DNA of 64,000 nucleotides from Aquila chrysaetos chrysaetos (taxonomy: Eukaryota; Chordata; Aves; Accipitriformes; Accipitridae), in the NCBI RefSeq assembly GCF_900496995.4, contig NC_044012.1, positions 25,334,759 through 25,398,758 on the forward strand, given 5' to 3'. Positions 60,001 to 64,000 of this stretch are shown here, piece by piece. The position numbers and the translations under genes are program-made. The number at the start of each line of letters is the position of its first letter. The first letter of the stretch is position 1. Under the pieces are notes generated by a model that did no database searches, was not told where the DNA came from, and saw nothing but the letters and a program-made list of their open reading frames with translations.

Positions 60001-62837
60001 GCAATCCTCCTGGGGACCACCAAGCTCCCTGCCTAGCCCGTATCACCCGGCTGTGCCAGCCCCACTCCCTCCCCGCCGTGGGAAAAGCACTGCTGCGTGC
60101 TTGCGGCCCGAACTTGCCCCGAGCTCTCCGTCATTGTGGGCTTTTCACTAACGCAATTTAGAGCTGGGATTAGATTAGCCAGCCTCATGCACCGCATTAA
60201 TGAAAACAAATAAAATGCTCTTCACTCAGAGCAGCGGGATGTGGCCAATCCACCCGTGCAGGCAAAACCAGCATAGATCAATGCCAAGGCAGCTCTAATA
60301 CTTGTGTCCCCCGGGAAGCAGGTGACAGCCCGCTCTCTGTTAAGTAAGGGGCTCCAGGATGCACAAGGTGAAACACAAACAGCCCATTGGCACTCGGACT
60401 AAGAGAGCTGGTACTCAGCAAATGGTCCTCCCAAAGCCAACACAGGAGGGAGCTACTGCCTTTGGGAAGGGTGCTACTGCTGGGGTCTCATCACACCCAG
60501 GGGCTCCAGGACAGGACTTCCACCCAGAGCGAGCTGGGGAGCGCCAGCAAGAGGGGCTTTCCCCACGCCTCACTTCTCAAGCAGCCCAAACCAGAGTGGG
60601 TGGCATCCCCTTGTCCCTGCCATGCCAACGGTGCTCAAGAAAGCCACTGGCCGCAGCATGCCAGGGGCAGCCCCACAAGCCTGCGGCCACAGGACCCTCT
60701 ACAAAGTGTCATGCAGCCCTGCGTCCCGCACTTGGTGGCACTTACTTCTCTCGCCTCAGCTGCAGCAGCAGGCAGGATAACGCCTCAGGGTGCTCTGCAG
60801 AGGAAAGGACACCCTCAGCACAGGAGCTCACAGCCACCATGGCTCAGCGCCATGCCTCTCTTGTGCAGGGGACAGCTCACCTTTGTATTTGAGGTGCTGC
60901 AGGATCGGGATGATGGCCTCCAGAGGAATGTTGTGTGCGAGGAAGAGCTGCCAGGTGCAGTACTGCTCAAAGGTCTCCCAGTCCAGGCTTTGAACTAGGG
61001 GGAAGCACAAGATGGTGAGGGGGAACCTGCATGGTGCCCGGAGGAAGGGCAGGGACCTGCCAGAACCACCGCAGGCAGCTCTGCCCCAGCCCCTCTGCGA
61101 GGTCCAGCTGTGCCCAGGGACAGCGCTTCTCCTGCCTGGCGTTACACCCACTCCTCCAGCCCAGAGCAGAGCACTGGAGAAGGGCATGGTGCCTGAAACC
61201 CTGCTGCATGTGTCAGGGTTTGCACTGTGCCAGGGCAGCTGCGTTGAGCAGCACAGGCAGCCCCACGCGTGTCGAGACTGAGCAGGGGTCCTGGGACCTG
61301 GCAGGTGGCACTGGGGTAGGCTCTGCCAGCCGAGGCATGTGTGGCAGAGCTGCAAAGTCACTAAAGCAGCTGCTCAGGGCTCAGAGGAAGAGAATTAACG
61401 AGGTTCTTTAATTAATGGGCTTAGACCACTGCTTGCAGCTTGTGTAACACCAAAGCTGGATCTAGGCAGCCATCGGATCAGGGCAATGGGGCTTCTCTCC
61501 AGAAACACTTGCTGGCCCCTGTGCACTGAGCTCTCCACACTGGCTCTGCCCAAAACCAGCCCGGCCCAGGGGGCTGCAGCCACAGCTGGCTCCGACTGCT
61601 GAGCAGGAGCCACAGGGCACAGGCAGGCAAAATGCAGTGCTGGCTGGAGATAGAAAGGGCTTTTCCACTGTACGACAGTCAGTGGCTTGCATAGATGAGA
61701 GCCAAAGTCCAATTAAAAAGCAACATGGGGAGCTGGGTCACCCACTGGTGATCCTGGGGGCAAAGGCGAGGAATGCCACAAGGGAGAGATGATGGACACC
61801 AGCCTTTTCCTACGCAGTGGCTAAAGGGACCGTGGTCCTGGCAAAGAGCTGCCTGTCCATCTGAGAGGCTTACTCTGTTAGTTCAGGGTGGTCCAAGGGC
61901 CAGACTAAACAGCAGTGAGGGCCTTTTTGCTCTTGGGGTGTCACACTCAACAGAAAACAAAGGGAAATCCCAATTCCAACCTTTCTGACGATCCTTTTGC
62001 CATCACCTCCCAGCTGCCCTCACCCCTGCTGCACTGGGAGAAGAGGTTACAGCTGTCTCCAGAAAGGCAGCCGTATCAGCTGCTGCATGGCGGGGAACAG
62101 CCGACTGTGCAGACTAGCCATGGGTTTGCACCAGGACAAGTTCACATCCCTGGAGACGCAGCAGCTGGGACCACGTGGAGCGGCTGCAGAGCTGGGGGAG
62201 ATTTCAGGACTTTCCTCTTTCTCAGATTTTTTTTTTTTCCCCTCTGCCCAGGCAGGCTGCGAATGTGCAGAGTCCCAGATTACACTTTGCATGGCACTGT
62301 GGAGAGCCAGGGGTCCCAAGCCATCATGCAGCCAGCCTGGTAAAACCCATTAGAGCACACAGCTTGGATCACACTGCTAATCTAACGATCCGGTTTAGGG
62401 GAGTGATCCTTTAAGCAGCAGCAATAATACCATGAGGAAATCTAGACCTTGGTATAACATAGCCAGCCCAAGAGCCTCTCTCGGACGCTGCGTGAGCAGC
62501 CAGCTTCTGCAGGGCTCTTCCTGCGGCGTGGCCACGTGCGGCATTGCTGACCTAGTGCAGCTTGACATGGACTACAGCCCTCCCGATCAGAAAGGGCAAA
62601 GCTGTGACGAAGGCTGCAGCCTTCTCCCTTTCCAGGGATTTCGGCTGTCTCTGCAAAACGGGGGCCCAAAGGGCAGGAAGGCTTGTGGATGCCCAGGAAC
62701 CCCTCTGCTTTCACCCCCGCCCTCCCCAAGATGCACTCGTGCCTGCAGGGGCCCTACTCACTCAGGATGTTCAGCACCGAGTCTTTCCGAAACATGACAA
62801 GGTTCCCCATCATCACGTGGCACACCAGCTCCTGCAA
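56662..62837 (-). CDS. INTS3: Integrator complex subunit 3, C-terminal exons (5' part outside window)
   Basis: INTS3 is a nuclear scaffold of the Integrator complex (snRNA 3' processing and attenuation of RNA polymerase II) and of the SOSS single-strand-DNA-binding complex in DNA repair. Eight exons (high to low): 62837-62762, 60994-60881, 60794-60746, 59711-59544, 57513-57413, 57182-57110, 57026-56870, 56739-56662 (TGA). All are GT-AG and in phase, giving 271 residues, about the last quarter of the ~1,040-residue protein. Recognised segments: LVCHVMMGNLVMFRKDSVLN, QSLDWETFEQYC, LSRPCHPDDQFTTSILRHW, HIKSLLIKNNSLPRKRQS, LTLEQILEHLDNLRLNLTNT, FSDLFSLAEEYEDSSTKPPK. The helical repeat part is reported to bind INTS6. 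The tail is acidic then basic (EEEDTKPKPAKRKRKGSS), an NLS-like end. Identity is near complete to human over most exons. Confidence 0.97.
57514..59543 (-). other. INTS3: INTS3 intron, 2.0 kb
   Basis: GTGAGG donor, TTGCCCTCAG acceptor. Unique sequence; no repeat or exon recognised, and the flanking exons join in phase with the conserved RKRQS-LRSSSSKL. Confidence 0.85.
60995..62761 (-). other. INTS3: INTS3 intron, 1.8 kb
   Basis: GTGAGT donor at the 62.76 kb end and CCCCCTAG acceptor. The flanking exons join as LNIL-I-QSLDWE. Nothing recognised inside. Confidence 0.85.
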
Positions 62838-64000
62838 CTGGGCGGCAGAGAAAACAGGGTTAGCGGGATGCCCAGGCTCTGCAGAAGCCCTCTTACATGG
62901 GGGACCACCTCTTACAGGTCCGGAGAACAAGCAGGGAAGCCATTGCTCTGCCAACATCAGCCATCTCCGCAAGAGCAGGGTTCCAGCGGGGAGTCCCAGA
63001 AACCCGGTGGGCTGCAAGTGGCTCATAAATGAGAGCTGGGTTAAGCAACTCCAGGGAGAGGCAGCTGTTGTGAGGGACCAGCAGTGGCAAAGATGTAATG
63101 AGAGGTTAATGGTTTCACACACCAACACCCAGGCTGGGGAGCAAGTGTCAGGCAGGACAGACAGCAGATCCCCACAGGCTGGGTCAGGGCGGGTGGGATG
63201 GCATTGTCCTGTTCGGAGAGCTCAGCTGCCACACAAGCACTGGGGACCTGCTCCTTGTGCTCCAGGCGCTCTCAGACCCAGGCTTTTGCTGACAGATGCA
63301 CAAAGCCCACCTGGGGGCTGGCAGCAGGGAGGGCTCAGCAGCCTGCTGGGAAAGCTCTGACAACCCCCAAACCTCTCTGCTTGGGGCCCTGGACTATCCC
63401 TGGTCTGCAGGATGGGAGCTGACACTACCCAGACGCATGGTGCTTCCAGCACTGACTCACCCTCTTCATCCCTGGGAGAGGTGGAAGCGGAGGCAGAGGG
63501 ACAGGACGGGACACATGGGGAGCCTGCCTGGGCTGCACCAGAGCAGGGACGGGAGCTGGGGAGCACCATTCCCCACTCCTGTGCTGACAGGTTCAGCTAC
63601 AGAGCGCAATTTGGCTCTCATCTATTCTCCTGCCTGCTCCTCAGCCTCTGCCTCCAGCCTGCTTGGGCACAGGGTGCTGGAGGTATGCAGAGCCCAAGGG
63701 CAGGCTGAGCTGCCCAGACTGTGCCCCATGGCTCTGCTCGCAGACCCCATGTGGGCCGAGCACGGGGGCCACGCAGCCAGAGCATCGTGGGGAAATAGAT
63801 GAAGAATAACAGGAAGGAATGAAGGAATTGGAGAAGGGAGGGGAGAGGAAATGCTATGGGCCTCTGCTGGGAAAAACAAAACCTTTGCATTTCAGCATGG
63901 GGCAGAGCGCAGGACCACAGGACTAAGAGCAGGGCTGAGCTGGGGGGGGGGTCAGGGCATCATGACTCAAACCTTTCCTGTACCCAACTTTGGCTCCAGC
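62838..64000 (-). other. INTS3: INTS3 intron continuing out of the window
   Basis: The acceptor CTGCCGCCCAG precedes the exon at 62837. No upstream INTS3 exon was recognised up to the window end, so the rest is taken as intron. No repeat recognised. Confidence 0.7.

Overview
The window is vertebrate nuclear DNA, most likely from a bird. It has split genes with short GC-rich exons and GT-AG introns, CpG-dense promoters and many long C, G, A and T runs. The only clear transposon copy is a CR1 LINE 3' end, with its typical terminal ATTCTATG. Compact genes, CR1 as the only recognisable transposon and no SINE seen fit an avian genome, probably a GC-rich microchromosome. The species and chromosome are inference; a crocodile or turtle is less likely because of the short introns.

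Four protein-coding genes can be read exon by exon, in the order known from human 1q21.3: DENND4B (+, C-terminal part, 3-3447), GATAD2B (+, complete coding region 30836-45578, promoter near 4.0-4.8 kb, 3' UTR to about 50.75 kb), SLC27A3 (-, complete, 54959 down to 51535) and INTS3 (-, C-terminal part, 62837 down to 56662). Exon boundaries were placed by hand from splice sites, and reading phase was checked across every junction. The joined coding regions come to 719 aa (DENND4B, partial), 591 aa (GATAD2B), 633 aa (SLC27A3, after allowing for one homopolymer frameshift in exon 1) and 271 aa (INTS3, partial).

Layout: 1-3.85 kb, thirteen DENND4B exons and its 3' UTR. 3.85-4.77 kb, a CpG-rich promoter with E-boxes and CCAAT boxes, then a non-coding first exon of GATAD2B. 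4.77-30.83 kb, GATAD2B intron 1, with a G-rich minisatellite near its start and an unusual AT/pyrimidine-rich stretch with a CpG/TATA patch at about 20-22 kb. 30.83-45.58 kb, ten GATAD2B coding exons, with a CR1 copy in the intron after the first and a non-canonical GC-AG intron after the zinc-finger exon. 45.58-50.75 kb, a long 3' UTR holding a tandem array of about 31 units of 21 bp. 51.04-54.96 kb, SLC27A3, convergent with GATAD2B. 55.1-55.8 kb, a C-rich minisatellite. 55.9-64 kb, the INTS3 3' end.

The genes are not functionally coupled as far as the sequence shows. They are a Rab10 exchange factor, a NuRD chromatin subunit, an acyl-CoA synthetase of the FATP family and an Integrator/SOSS subunit. 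They are held together by old vertebrate synteny. I found no new protein system. The observations worth checking are non-coding: tandem arrays, a possible alternative promoter, the GC-AG intron, and homopolymer runs that distort frames.
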